21,982 nucleotides of DNA from CAIRYW01 sp964555825 (GTDB lineage: Bacteria; Patescibacteriota; Minisyncoccia; Phycocordibacterales; CAIRYW01). Under the pieces are notes generated by a model, which did not search any database, was not told the DNA's origin, and saw nothing but the letters and a program-made list of their open reading frames with translations. The stretch covers positions 1-21,982 of the forward strand of contig CAZKTY010000010.1 in assembly GCA_964555825.1 (NCBI GenBank), given 5' to 3'. Each line of letters begins with the position of its first letter. The first letter of the stretch is position 1. The translations under genes were made by a program, and so were the position numbers. This document shows positions 6,664 to 12,422 of the stretch, piece by piece.

Positions 6664-8010
6664 ATGCCTAGTAAACTGTTCGAGAGTATTCGCAGAGGTC
6701 TAAAAAAAATAAAGGAATATCCCCAACTTCTTTATACCTTTGGTATCGCATTTGCTATCCTTGCTGCCTTTATATTTACAGCATATCAATTTTCACAAAT
6801 TGCGATGGATGCCCAGAGCAGGCTTGTTCGTGTTAGGGCAGGAGCAACACAAGATGCTCTTGCAAGCTTTGTAAGCAACAACTTTGAAGCTTCCTCGACC
6901 CTAAGATCTACTCTTATATCTATTGTCTCAAATGACCAAACCATAGAATCTTTCGACATCGTTAAGATCGTAAATGGAGAACCTATTATATGGGCTAGTG
7001 CTGAGAACAATAATAAAGTAAGTGCTTTTGCTCAGGCTCTATTTTCCTTTGCATCTTCAAATCCAAAGACCTCTTTTACAAGTGAAATGGAAGGATCAAA
7101 TGGAAGGTCTTTTGTGACCGTCCGTGCAATAGAGGATCCAACAGGAGTTACTGAAGGATATATTATTTCTGAACAGTCACTTTCAGAAGCTGATCAAGCA
7201 ATATCTGACAATATCACAAGGAGTATTCTGATCTTTTCAGCTATCATGTGTTTCATTCTTCTTTTGTTCATTCGTCACGCTAGAATTATTGACTACATTA
7301 GTCTCTATCAAAAACTTAAGGAAGTAGATGAACTCAAAGATGATTTTATTTCTATGGCATCACATGAACTTAGGGCTCCTCTTACTGCGATCCGTGGATA
7401 TACAGAATTGCTAAAAGAATCTAAAGGACCTTCTTCCGAAACTGAACAGTGTATAGATTGTATTGATGTGTCAGCAAAGAATCTTGATGAACTTGTATCT
7501 GAGATGCTTGATGTATCCAGAATTGAACAGGGAAGAATGGTATTCAAACTAGCTCCTGTTGATCCAAAGAAAATGATTGGAGATATTACCGAGATGTTCA
7601 AAAAACCTGCACAAGATAAAGGACTTTCTATTGCAACAGATATACAGGCTAATTCTTCAATAAATGTTGATGAAGCAAAATTGCGACAGGTTGTCATTAA
7701 TCTTGTCAGTAATGCACTTAAATACACATTAAAAGGGGATGTTCTTGTCAAAGCAAATGTTGAAAAGGAAAGATACGTTATTTGCGTCAGTGATACAGGT
7801 GTTGGAATGAGTGCAGAAGACCAGAAAAAACTTTTTGAAAAATTCTCTAGAATTTACAACGAAGAAACAAGCGATGTTAGAGGAACTGGACTTGGTCTTT
7901 GGATAACAAAGAAAATAGTAGAAGAAATGAACGGAAATATATCAGTAGAATCCATAAAAGGCATAGGTTCTCATTTTATTGTCTCTTTTCCAGTGTGCAA
8001 AAACTCCTAG
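6664..8010 (+). CDS. Membrane sensor histidine kinase
   Basis: It has 448 residues. TM1 spans about 22-46, an extracellular sensor of about 140 residues follows with no domain I recognise, and TM2 spans about 187-205. The kinase core has the H box FISMASHELRAPL with His234, a HisKA dimerisation domain, then HATPase: N box NLVSNALKYT (Asn350), G1 DTGVGMS (377-383), F box LFEKFSR and G2 GTGLGLWITKKIVEEMNG. All catalytic motifs are intact, so autophosphorylation is expected. There is no receiver domain and no response regulator gene in the window, so the partner is encoded elsewhere. It is probably co-transcribed with the calcium-loop surface protein upstream. No terminator is visible before the island promoter at 8022. 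Confidence 0.95.
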   Translation: MPSKLFESIRRGLKKIKEYPQLLYTFGIAFAILAAFIFTAYQFSQIAMDAQSRLVRVRAGATQDALASFVSNNFEASSTLRSTLISIVSNDQTIESFDIVKIVNGEPIIWASAENNNKVSAFAQALFSFASSNPKTSFTSEMEGSNGRSFVTVRAIEDPTGVTEGYIISEQSLSEADQAISDNITRSILIFSAIMCFILLLFIRHARIIDYISLYQKLKEVDELKDDFISMASHELRAPLTAIRGYTELLKESKGPSSETEQCIDCIDVSAKNLDELVSEMLDVSRIEQGRMVFKLAPVDPKKMIGDITEMFKKPAQDKGLSIATDIQANSSINVDEAKLRQVVINLVSNALKYTLKGDVLVKANVEKERYVICVSDTGVGMSAEDQKKLFEKFSRIYNEETSDVRGTGLGLWITKKIVEEMNGNISVESIKGIGSHFIVSFPVCKNS

Positions 8011-8020
8011 TAGGAAGATA

Positions 8021-8049
8021 CTTGATTTTTATTCAAGTTGTTGCATAAT
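8021..8049 (+). promoter_or_regulatory. Promoter A of the island (TTGATT-N16-CATAAT)
   Basis: The -35 TTGATT (8022-8027) and -10 CATAAT (8044-8049) are spaced by 16 nt. The -35 is embedded in an inverted repeat CTTGA-N7-TCAAG (8021-8037), partly kept in promoters B and C, which could be an operator. It starts only 11 nt after the histidine kinase stop codon. Very similar promoters precede the next two genes. Confidence 0.72.
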
Positions 8050-8065
8050 ATTGGGGATAAAACTG

Positions 8066-8093
8066 CTCCTTGGCAAATCAATATTGCACGGAG
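8066..8093 (+). promoter_or_regulatory. 5' leader hairpin A, shared by three island genes
   Basis: CTCC (8066-8069) pairs with GGAG (8090-8093), and inside it GCAA (8073-8076) pairs with TTGC (8084-8087) around a 7-nt loop. It begins about 10 nt after the predicted transcription start. The same structure occurs at 9021-9049 and 10021-10049, with a loop base change and a one-base deletion in the internal loop of this copy, so the stem is kept while unpaired positions vary. It could stabilise the mRNA or regulate expression; no known riboswitch is recognised. Confidence 0.6.
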
Positions 8094-8119
8094 TTAAACC
8101 TCAAAACTAGAAAGATCCA

Positions 8120-8830
8120 ATGAAAGTAGTGATATTTGTAATAGTTCTGGCACTTATGTGTGTCAGTTGCAGTAAGTCGTCTTCTCAAGTTCCATCAAAA
8201 GAACAAGAGATCGCGAAGTTGGAAGCACAGATCCAACAGTTAAAAAGGTCTTCGGCCGTTTCCGCGACCCCTGACCCAAATCGTCCCAGTAAGGAACTGT
8301 TCAAAAGACTACTCGATGAAGACCTTGGGAAGACATTACGTTCTATCAAGAATGAGAATTTCATTTTCCCAAATACTTGGCCAGTGAATGGGTACTGCAA
8401 AGAAGACTTTGCACCTCTTTTGGAGGCTGGTCTCGTTAAGGAATTGCCGGCAACCTACTATGTGGCAGGTACGACAAAAATTCCAGGTGTTCGTTTTGAA
8501 CTCACTGATTATGGTTCAAAATTTTATCGGATAGACACTGGAGAAAGCCGGAGATTAACACAATACGGAAAACAGGTCTCATATGGAGTTTTTGTCTACG
8601 GGAAATATCGCGTAAAGGAAATAATCTCGTACACAGAACCAATGTCTGGATCAAGCACGGCGATCACGGAGGTAAAATATACTTATGATTGTGGACCAGA
8701 CATAGCCCCTTGGACGAAATTAGAGGTGGTACAAAATATATCAGATGTCCTTAAGGCTGATGCTCAGCGTCTCTTTGAGGATACCAAGGTGTTTGTCCTA
8801 ACCAACGAAGGATGGCAGATCAGACAATAA
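8120..8830 (+). CDS. Putative secreted lipoprotein of the island, function unknown
   Basis: It has 236 residues. A hydrophobic signal ends in VSC at Cys17, a plausible but atypical lipobox (Cys at -3), so it is probably a lipoprotein. Residues about 27-45 (KEQEIAKLEAQIQQLKR) form a short coiled coil, followed by a Pro/Ser linker. The rest is a compact globular domain with YGSKFYR, VYGKYRVKEIISYTEP and TEVKYTYD segments; this order resembles uncharacterised lipoproteins I recall from proteobacteria, at low confidence. GC content is clearly higher than in the flanks (53% over 8221-8280, hand count), supporting acquisition. It has its own promoter, leader hairpin and terminator, all shared in form with the two PEP-CTERM genes after it. 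A weak TAGAAAGA stands 5 nt before the ATG. Confidence 0.75.
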   Translation: MKVVIFVIVLALMCVSCSKSSSQVPSKEQEIAKLEAQIQQLKRSSAVSATPDPNRPSKELFKRLLDEDLGKTLRSIKNENFIFPNTWPVNGYCKEDFAPLLEAGLVKELPATYYVAGTTKIPGVRFELTDYGSKFYRIDTGESRRLTQYGKQVSYGVFVYGKYRVKEIISYTEPMSGSSTAITEVKYTYDCGPDIAPWTKLEVVQNISDVLKADAQRLFEDTKVFVLTNEGWQIRQ

Positions 8831-8883
8831 CAACGACGACATCAATCGAAAAAAGGATAAAAATGGTTTGTCCCGTGCTTATA

Positions 8884-8942
8884 AAAAGACCTCTTCTTTT
8901 CTGACTTGCAGCAATGCAAAATTCAGGATGGAGAGGTCTTTT
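8884..8942 (+). terminator. Two-part terminator hairpin T1 with GCAA tetraloop
   Basis: The outer stem AAAAGACCTCT (8884-8894) pairs perfectly with AGAGGTCTTTT (8932-8942). Inside, TTGCA (8906-8910) and TGCAA (8915-8919) close a GCAA tetraloop. T2 and T3 have the same plan with different stem bases. With 5' A and 3' T runs it could stop transcription on both strands. Confidence 0.82.
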
Positions 8943-8976
8943 CGTAATTGAAAGAGCCAAAAAATAATTTATATGT

Positions 8977-9004
8977 TTGATTTTTGTTCGAGTTATTGCA
9001 TAAT
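8977..9004 (+). promoter_or_regulatory. Promoter B of the island (TTGATT-N16-CATAAT)
   Basis: The -35 TTGATT (8977-8982) and -10 CATAAT (8999-9004) have the same 16-nt spacing as promoters A and C. The gap 8831-9088 contains only terminator T1, this promoter and the leader; no gene is seen in it. Confidence 0.72.
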
Positions 9005-9016
9005 GCTTTTGATAAA

Positions 9017-9220
9017 TATGCTCCTTGGCAAATAAATATTGCACGGGAGATTCCCCCTTAATTCAGAAACAAATTAGAAAGAACAACAATGAAGAATCTA
9101 CTCTTCGTCTTAGTCCTTTGCACAATATGGGTGCAAATGGCGTATGGAGATGTTGGTTTGATCTCGGGAACTGACGCCAGCAATGTCGTCGTCTCGGGAA
9201 CGAGTTGGACTGCGGACTTC
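9017..9220 (+). repeat. 204-bp perfect direct repeat, copy 1
   Basis: Identical base for base to 10017-10220, exactly 1000 bp downstream. It spans the leader hairpin, the remaining 5' UTR and the first 44 codons (signal peptide plus the start of the mature protein) of the first PEP-CTERM gene. Identity stops abruptly at 9220, and the following coding sequence is strongly diverged from its paralogue. Confidence 0.95.
9021..9049 (+). promoter_or_regulatory. 5' leader hairpin B
   Basis: CTCC (9021-9024) pairs with GGAG (9046-9049) and GCAA (9028-9031) with TTGC (9039-9042); G9027-C9044 and T9026-G9045 can extend the helix. It starts about 10 nt into the predicted transcript. GGAG lies 39 nt before the ATG, too far to be the Shine-Dalgarno sequence of this gene. 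Confidence 0.6.
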
Positions 9221-9871
9221 CAAGTAGGTTCGCTGTACAATACTGGTAATCAGAACCCTCCTCCTACATTGATGGAAAGTCAGGCAGATGCAAAAATAAT
9301 CGGTGGAGGAGAGGCTCTCTTCTATCGTTTACCTGCTCTCAATATTCCTAATGGATGGATGTGTAGCGGATGGGCGATTGATACTCCTTATACGATCAAG
9401 ATCACCGAAGGAGGAGCGGCAGATGTTCATGTTTATATAAACGGTGTGGACATCTTCTCTCCAGATTATTTTCCATCAACTATCGGTGGAAGTAACATGC
9501 TTAAAATCACTCTTAATGCATTTGATTCAGATTTTGGTGGTGGATGGAGTCTGGACAATTTGTCTGTGAATGGAATGTTGTTTAACGGTTCATGGAGTGA
9601 TCTGATTGAGAATGAAAATCCAACAAACAATTGGGGTGTGGTAGCCCAACCGATAACACTCTATGTGGACCTCAGCGGAAGCAGTCTTCAGTCGCTTCAG
9701 TTTACAGCTGAATTGCATCATAACTACTTTGATTCGACGCCTGGTGGTCAAGCTACAAACATACAGATCAGTTCTGTAGCGGCAGTTCCTGAACCGTCGT
9801 CATTCATACTGATAGTGATCTCTGGAGTTGCTCTCCTCGTGCTCAAGAAAAAACCTCTTCGTTCTAATTAG
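9089..9871 (+). CDS. PEP-CTERM sorting-domain surface protein 1
   Basis: It has 260 residues. The signal peptide spans about 1-20 (ending MAYG|DVG). A predicted beta-rich domain with VHVYINGVDIF and GGGWSLDNLSVNG covers most of the chain, and the C terminus has the canonical PEP-CTERM layout: VPEPSS (motif), a hydrophobic helix (FILIVISGVALLVL) and a basic end (KKKPLR). In Gram-negative bacteria this tripartite signal is recognised and cut by exosortase, usually in exopolysaccharide producers. No exosortase gene is in the window. The first 44 residues are identical to those of the gene at 10089, and the C-terminal region is nearly so. Its TAG stop lies inside terminator hairpin T2. GC content is higher than in the flanks. 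Confidence 0.88.
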   Translation: MKNLLFVLVLCTIWVQMAYGDVGLISGTDASNVVVSGTSWTADFQVGSLYNTGNQNPPPTLMESQADAKIIGGGEALFYRLPALNIPNGWMCSGWAIDTPYTIKITEGGAADVHVYINGVDIFSPDYFPSTIGGSNMLKITLNAFDSDFGGGWSLDNLSVNGMLFNGSWSDLIENENPTNNWGVVAQPITLYVDLSGSSLQSLQFTAELHHNYFDSTPGGQATNIQISSVAAVPEPSSFILIVISGVALLVLKKKPLRSN

Positions 9872-9907
9872 CAGTAATGCTAAAAAGACGGAGAGGTAAT
9901 TTTTTTT
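9853..9907 (+). terminator. Two-part terminator hairpin T2 with GTAA tetraloop
   Basis: The outer stem ACCTCTTCG (9853-9861) pairs with CGGAGAGGT (9889-9897) with one T-G wobble. The inner stem TTAGCA (9868-9873) and TGCTAA (9878-9883) close a GTAA loop, and eight T follow (9900-9907). The stop codon of the PEP-CTERM gene (9869-9871) is in the inner stem, so the coding end and terminator overlap. Confidence 0.88.
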
Positions 9908-9956
9908 GTCAAAATATTAAAGATCTATAAATAAGTTTGGGTGTGGATAAAGTGGA

Positions 9957-9971
9957 CTAGGGATGCCCTAG
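9957..9971. repeat. Short perfect inverted repeat upstream of promoter C
   Basis: CTAGGG (9957-9962) and CCCTAG (9966-9971) are separated by ATG. It lies 6 nt before the -35 box of promoter C and is not present before promoters A or B. It could be a protein-binding site or a leftover of a junction; nothing else supports either reading. Confidence 0.4.
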
Positions 9972-9977
9972 GAGTGC

Positions 9978-10005
9978 TTGATTTTTATTTAAGTTGTTGT
10001 ATAAT
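9978..10005 (+). promoter_or_regulatory. Promoter C of the island (TTGATT-N16-TATAAT)
   Basis: The -35 TTGATT (9978-9983) and a perfect -10 TATAAT (10000-10005) have 16-nt spacing. This is the strongest of the three island promoters by match. The gap 9872-10088 otherwise contains terminator T2, a small inverted repeat and the leader, with no gene seen. Confidence 0.78.
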
Positions 10006-10016
10006 ATGGAAGTAAG

Positions 10017-10220
10017 TATGCTCCTTGGCAAATAAATATTGCACGGGAGATTCCCCCTTAATTCAGAAACAAATTAGAAAGAACAACAATGAAGAATCTA
10101 CTCTTCGTCTTAGTCCTTTGCACAATATGGGTGCAAATGGCGTATGGAGATGTTGGTTTGATCTCGGGAACTGACGCCAGCAATGTCGTCGTCTCGGGAA
10201 CGAGTTGGACTGCGGACTTC
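10017..10220 (+). repeat. 204-bp perfect direct repeat, copy 2
   Basis: Identical to 9017-9220, including non-coding leader and the first 132 coding bases. Non-coding and coding parts are equally identical, as expected for a recent duplication or gene conversion rather than for protein-level selection. Confidence 0.95.
10021..10049 (+). promoter_or_regulatory. 5' leader hairpin C
   Basis: Same hairpin as copy B: CTCC (10021-10024) with GGAG (10046-10049) and GCAA (10028-10031) with TTGC (10039-10042). It starts about 10 nt into the transcript from promoter C. Confidence 0.6.
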
Positions 10221-10805
10221 AAGAGAATGACCGCTACAGCTGCTGGTACTAGTGGGACAGCTACTGCGTACAGCAATGCTGATGTGTCATTGGTTGGAGG
10301 AGGGGATTATCGCTACGCTACCTATGGATGGGTTGTGGATACTCCTACTTCTATCAAGATCATTGAGGATAATTCTGCGAATGTTCATGTTTATATCAAC
10401 GATGTGGATATTTTCGGGATAAACACCTTCTCGTCAACCATCGATGGAAACAATCTGCTCCAGATTACTCTAACTGACTATAGTGCTTCTTGGGGTGGAG
10501 GGTGGAGTTTGAGTACATTGTCTGTGAATGACAAACTGCTTGATGGTTCATGGAGTAGTGTTGGAGTAGGGACTCAAGCTCAACCAGTTACCTTCTACGT
10601 AGATCTTAGTGGTAGTAGTTTTAATTCGGCACAGTTTACTGCTAAGTTGAATTATAGCTCTATCAATTCAATACCTTGGGGAGAAGGAACAGATATATTA
10701 GTCAGTTCTGTGAAGGCTGTTCCTGAACCATCGTCATTCATACTAGTGGTGATCTCTGGAATTGCTCTCCTCGTGCTCAAGAAAAAACCTCTTCGCTCTA
10801 GTTAG
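10089..10805 (+). CDS. PEP-CTERM sorting-domain surface protein 2
   Basis: It has 238 residues and is a paralogue of the gene at 9089. The signal peptide and first 44 residues are identical. The middle is shorter by 22 residues and strongly diverged but shares the frame VHVYINDVDIF and GGGWSLSTLSVND, so the fold is probably the same predicted beta-rich domain. The C terminus has VPEPSS, the hydrophobic segment FILVVISGIALLVL and KKKPLR, again the full PEP-CTERM signal. The stop codon sits in terminator T3. It ends 30 nt before the end of the convergent pilin gene. Likely role: an exported surface or matrix protein; ligand unknown. Confidence 0.88.
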   Translation: MKNLLFVLVLCTIWVQMAYGDVGLISGTDASNVVVSGTSWTADFKRMTATAAGTSGTATAYSNADVSLVGGGDYRYATYGWVVDTPTSIKIIEDNSANVHVYINDVDIFGINTFSSTIDGNNLLQITLTDYSASWGGGWSLSTLSVNDKLLDGSWSSVGVGTQAQPVTFYVDLSGSSFNSAQFTAKLNYSSINSIPWGEGTDILVSSVKAVPEPSSFILVVISGIALLVLKKKPLRSS

Positions 10806-10840
10806 CAGCAATGCTAAAAAGACGAAGAGGTTATTTTATT
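10787..10840 (+). terminator. Two-part terminator hairpin T3 with GCAA tetraloop
   Basis: The outer stem ACCTCTTCG (10787-10795) pairs perfectly with CGAAGAGGT (10823-10831). The inner stem TTAGCA (10802-10807) and TGCTAA (10812-10817) close a GCAA loop. A T-rich tract follows, and an A-run precedes the stem, so it may also end the convergent pilin transcript. The stop codon (10803-10805) is in the inner stem. Confidence 0.88.
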
Positions 10841-11354
10841 GTGTAACTGTACATCCAATTGGACTTACTCCAGGTGCAGGTGTTCCCCCGGGTCCGCAAT
10901 AGGGAGTTTCAGCATACCATTGAAATTTATAGCTGATGCAATTATTTGAAGAATCGAGAGTTTCACAATCATATACTAAACCTGATATGTCAAATGTTCC
11001 AAATGGAACTTTATCGGTTAAAGCGGGTTCACTAGGATAATATGGTAATAAGGCAACGTATAAGTTGATATTTCCAGATTTTGATATCTGACAATCTCCT
11101 GAGTTATTGTCATTGTATCCAACACAATATTGGGTAGTTGTATTACCAATAGGTGGGTAGTATCCATGATCAAGTTTATATAGTTCAAGGGCCGTTGTGT
11201 ATTGAGTGACTAGCGAGACTCTTTTTGAATCTCGTGCTTTTTGTCTTGCAGCTTGAAGGGAAGTCAAGACGATGACTGACAACAGAGATATTATTGATAT
11301 AACTACCATTAGCTCAATTAAAGTGAATCCTTTTTTTTGAGATCTGGTATCCAT
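10836..11354 (-). CDS. Type IV prepilin / pseudopilin-like protein
   Basis: It has 172 residues. The type III (prepilin) signal is complete: a short basic leader (MDTRSQKKG), cleavage expected after Gly9, then FTLIELMVVISIISLL with the conserved Glu5 of the mature protein, and an amphipathic extension LQAARQKARDSKRV typical of GspG/PilE-like pilins. The C-terminal globular part has several Cys residues (YCVGY, GDC, DCETL, NNC, YCGPGG, GCTV) that may form disulphides. A prepilin peptidase (PilD) and pilus assembly ATPases would be needed and are not in the window. It lies 4 nt downstream of the small membrane gene at 11359-11640, probably one transcript. It converges on the PEP-CTERM island, sharing terminator T3. 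Confidence 0.92.
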   Translation of the reverse strand: MDTRSQKKGFTLIELMVVISIISLLSVIVLTSLQAARQKARDSKRVSLVTQYTTALELYKLDHGYYPPIGNTTTQYCVGYNDNNSGDCQISKSGNINLYVALLPYYPSEPALTDKVPFGTFDISGLVYDCETLDSSNNCISYKFQWYAETPYCGPGGTPAPGVSPIGCTVTQ

Positions 11355-11358
11355 ATTT

Positions 11359-11640
11359 TCAGTATTTACCAGTCTTAAGGCCTTCTACGTATTGCTCGGA
11401 ACTTATTTTTGTTCCATCGGGTAGGATGGCATAATCGGGTACATGATTGGCTTGCCAAAATAGATATCCAGAAAATATAAAAAAGAATGCAGCAATTGCC
11501 ACTAAAATATAGTTGGCTTGGTCTTCATTCTTTGCGAGTTTGCATTTTAAAATAATAACGACAAGTCTAGGGCTTCTATCATTTTTAGAAGCATTTGGCT
11601 GTATTAGATCTTTGTCTGTATCGAATTCTATTTCTCCCAT
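11359..11640 (-). CDS. Small single-TM protein upstream of the pilin, unknown
   Basis: It has 93 residues. The N-terminal 43 are polar and charged (MGEIEFDTDKDLIQ...), a hydrophobic helix spans about 44-66 (ILVAIAAFFFIFSGYLFW), and a 27-residue extracellular tail contains YAILPDGTKISSEQYVEGLKTGKY. I do not recognise a family. The position directly before a prepilin gene suggests a pilus accessory role, but this is context only. The start ATG is about 15 nt from a TATAAT on the same strand. Confidence 0.7.
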   Translation of the reverse strand: MGEIEFDTDKDLIQPNASKNDRSPRLVVIILKCKLAKNEDQANYILVAIAAFFFIFSGYLFWQANHVPDYAILPDGTKISSEQYVEGLKTGKY

Positions 11641-11655
11641 AATCTGACAACTCTC

Positions 11656-11661
11656 ATTATA
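11656..11661 (-). promoter_or_regulatory. -10 box of the pilin operon (minus strand)
   Basis: TATAAT on the minus strand lies 15 nt before the ATG at 11640. A second minus-strand TATAAT is at 11684-11689. No good -35 is seen for either. The 117-nt gap 11641-11757 holds these and the divergent promoter of the gene at 11758, and no other element is seen. Confidence 0.45.
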
Positions 11662-11742
11662 CTATATATCTTCAGTATAGATCATTATAAAGCCTTTAGA
11701 GGATATTTGGGAATACCTCAATTAGTTATATATTTTCAATTT

Positions 11743-11751
11743 TGATACAAT
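11743..11751 (+). promoter_or_regulatory. Extended -10 promoter (TGATACAAT), leaderless
   Basis: TGA plus TACAAT ends 6 nt before the ATG at 11758, so transcription should start at or within a base of the start codon. The identical 9-mer stands 7 nt before the ATG of the last gene (21697-21705). Confidence 0.58.
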
Positions 11752-11757
11752 CTACCC

Positions 11758-12000
11758 ATGAACAACGACACATCATCACAGCCAGAACAGTTCGATCCGA
11801 TCAAGAAAGCTTCCTTTGAGATAAATGCTGTTATTACACAATTAGGTCAATTTGGGGGAAATGATTTTGAGATACCTGAAGTGCAAGGCTTACTTACAAA
11901 ACTTGAAGAAGGGAAGGTCTCACCAGAAGAAGCTGTCTTGCGGGCAAACGAAATATTGAATAGCAAAATGGGTATGGGAAGTAAGGATAGTTACTTATAG
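11758..12000 (+). CDS. Small hypothetical protein, 80 residues
   Basis: Acidic, soluble, without a signal peptide or membrane segment. After a polar N terminus (residues 1-15) it appears helical, with a segment EIPEVQGLLTKLEEGKVSPEEAVLRANEIL that reads as two short helices and resembles small helical linkers or capping proteins; no family is recognised. It has its own leaderless-type promoter and ends 5 nt from the convergent gene at 12006. Length, ATG start and promoter support a real gene; function is unknown. Confidence 0.65.
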   Translation: MNNDTSSQPEQFDPIKKASFEINAVITQLGQFGGNDFEIPEVQGLLTKLEEGKVSPEEAVLRANEILNSKMGMGSKDSYL

Positions 12001-12005
12001 ATATA

Positions 12006-12422
12006 TCAATTCAAACCACCTTCAATAGAAGGGTAGAAATTTCCAGACATTCTTTGCTCATCTTTTTCGAGCTCATTTAAGAATTCTTCATATTCATATA
12101 CATCGCTTGTAAGATCCTCGTCTTCATCAACCTTCTTTGTAAAATCATCTAATTGGTCCCTTTTTTCATCTCTTCTTTCTCTGACGCGAGATATTTCCAT
12201 CAAGATATCTTTCTGCTGTTCATTCGTACCTTCTGTTTTTAGAAGTCTTTGATATTCATCTTGCAGGTCAAGTAGTTGTCTGACGTATGCTTCATATTCA
12301 TCTATCTGATCGAAATATTCCTTTAGACGAGGAAATTTTTGACGGACAAACGCTTTGTCGTATCCAACAGCTTTTTTAAAGCTTTCACTTCTTGATCTTT
12401 CAAGAGGGTTTTCTTCGCTCAT
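12006..12422 (-). CDS. Hypothetical coiled-coil protein downstream of thrS
   Basis: It has 138 residues, highly charged and almost entirely alpha-helical by composition, with a probable coiled coil from about 40 to 105 (QIDEYEAYVRQLLDLQDEYQ, then Lys/Arg/Glu-rich heptads). No signal peptide or membrane helix is present. The start codon overlaps the thrS stop by one base (TAATG), so the two are translationally coupled. No family is recognised. No terminator hairpin is seen after it before the convergent gene end at 12000. Confidence 0.72.
   Translation of the reverse strand: MSEENPLERSRSESFKKAVGYDKAFVRQKFPRLKEYFDQIDEYEAYVRQLLDLQDEYQRLLKTEGTNEQQKDILMEISRVRERRDEKRDQLDDFTKKVDEDEDLTSDVYEYEEFLNELEKDEQRMSGNFYPSIEGGLN

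Noticed and set aside
9853..10831. Possible integron attC sites or gene-cassette recombination sites at the terminator hairpins
   Set aside because: The GTTAGC near the inner stem does not match GTTRRRY with a complementary RYYYAAC, no integrase is present, and the T-runs and position explain the hairpins as terminators.
8011..10850. The island as a transposon or insertion sequence
   Set aside because: No transposase frame, no terminal inverted repeats and no target-site duplication could be found at the edges.
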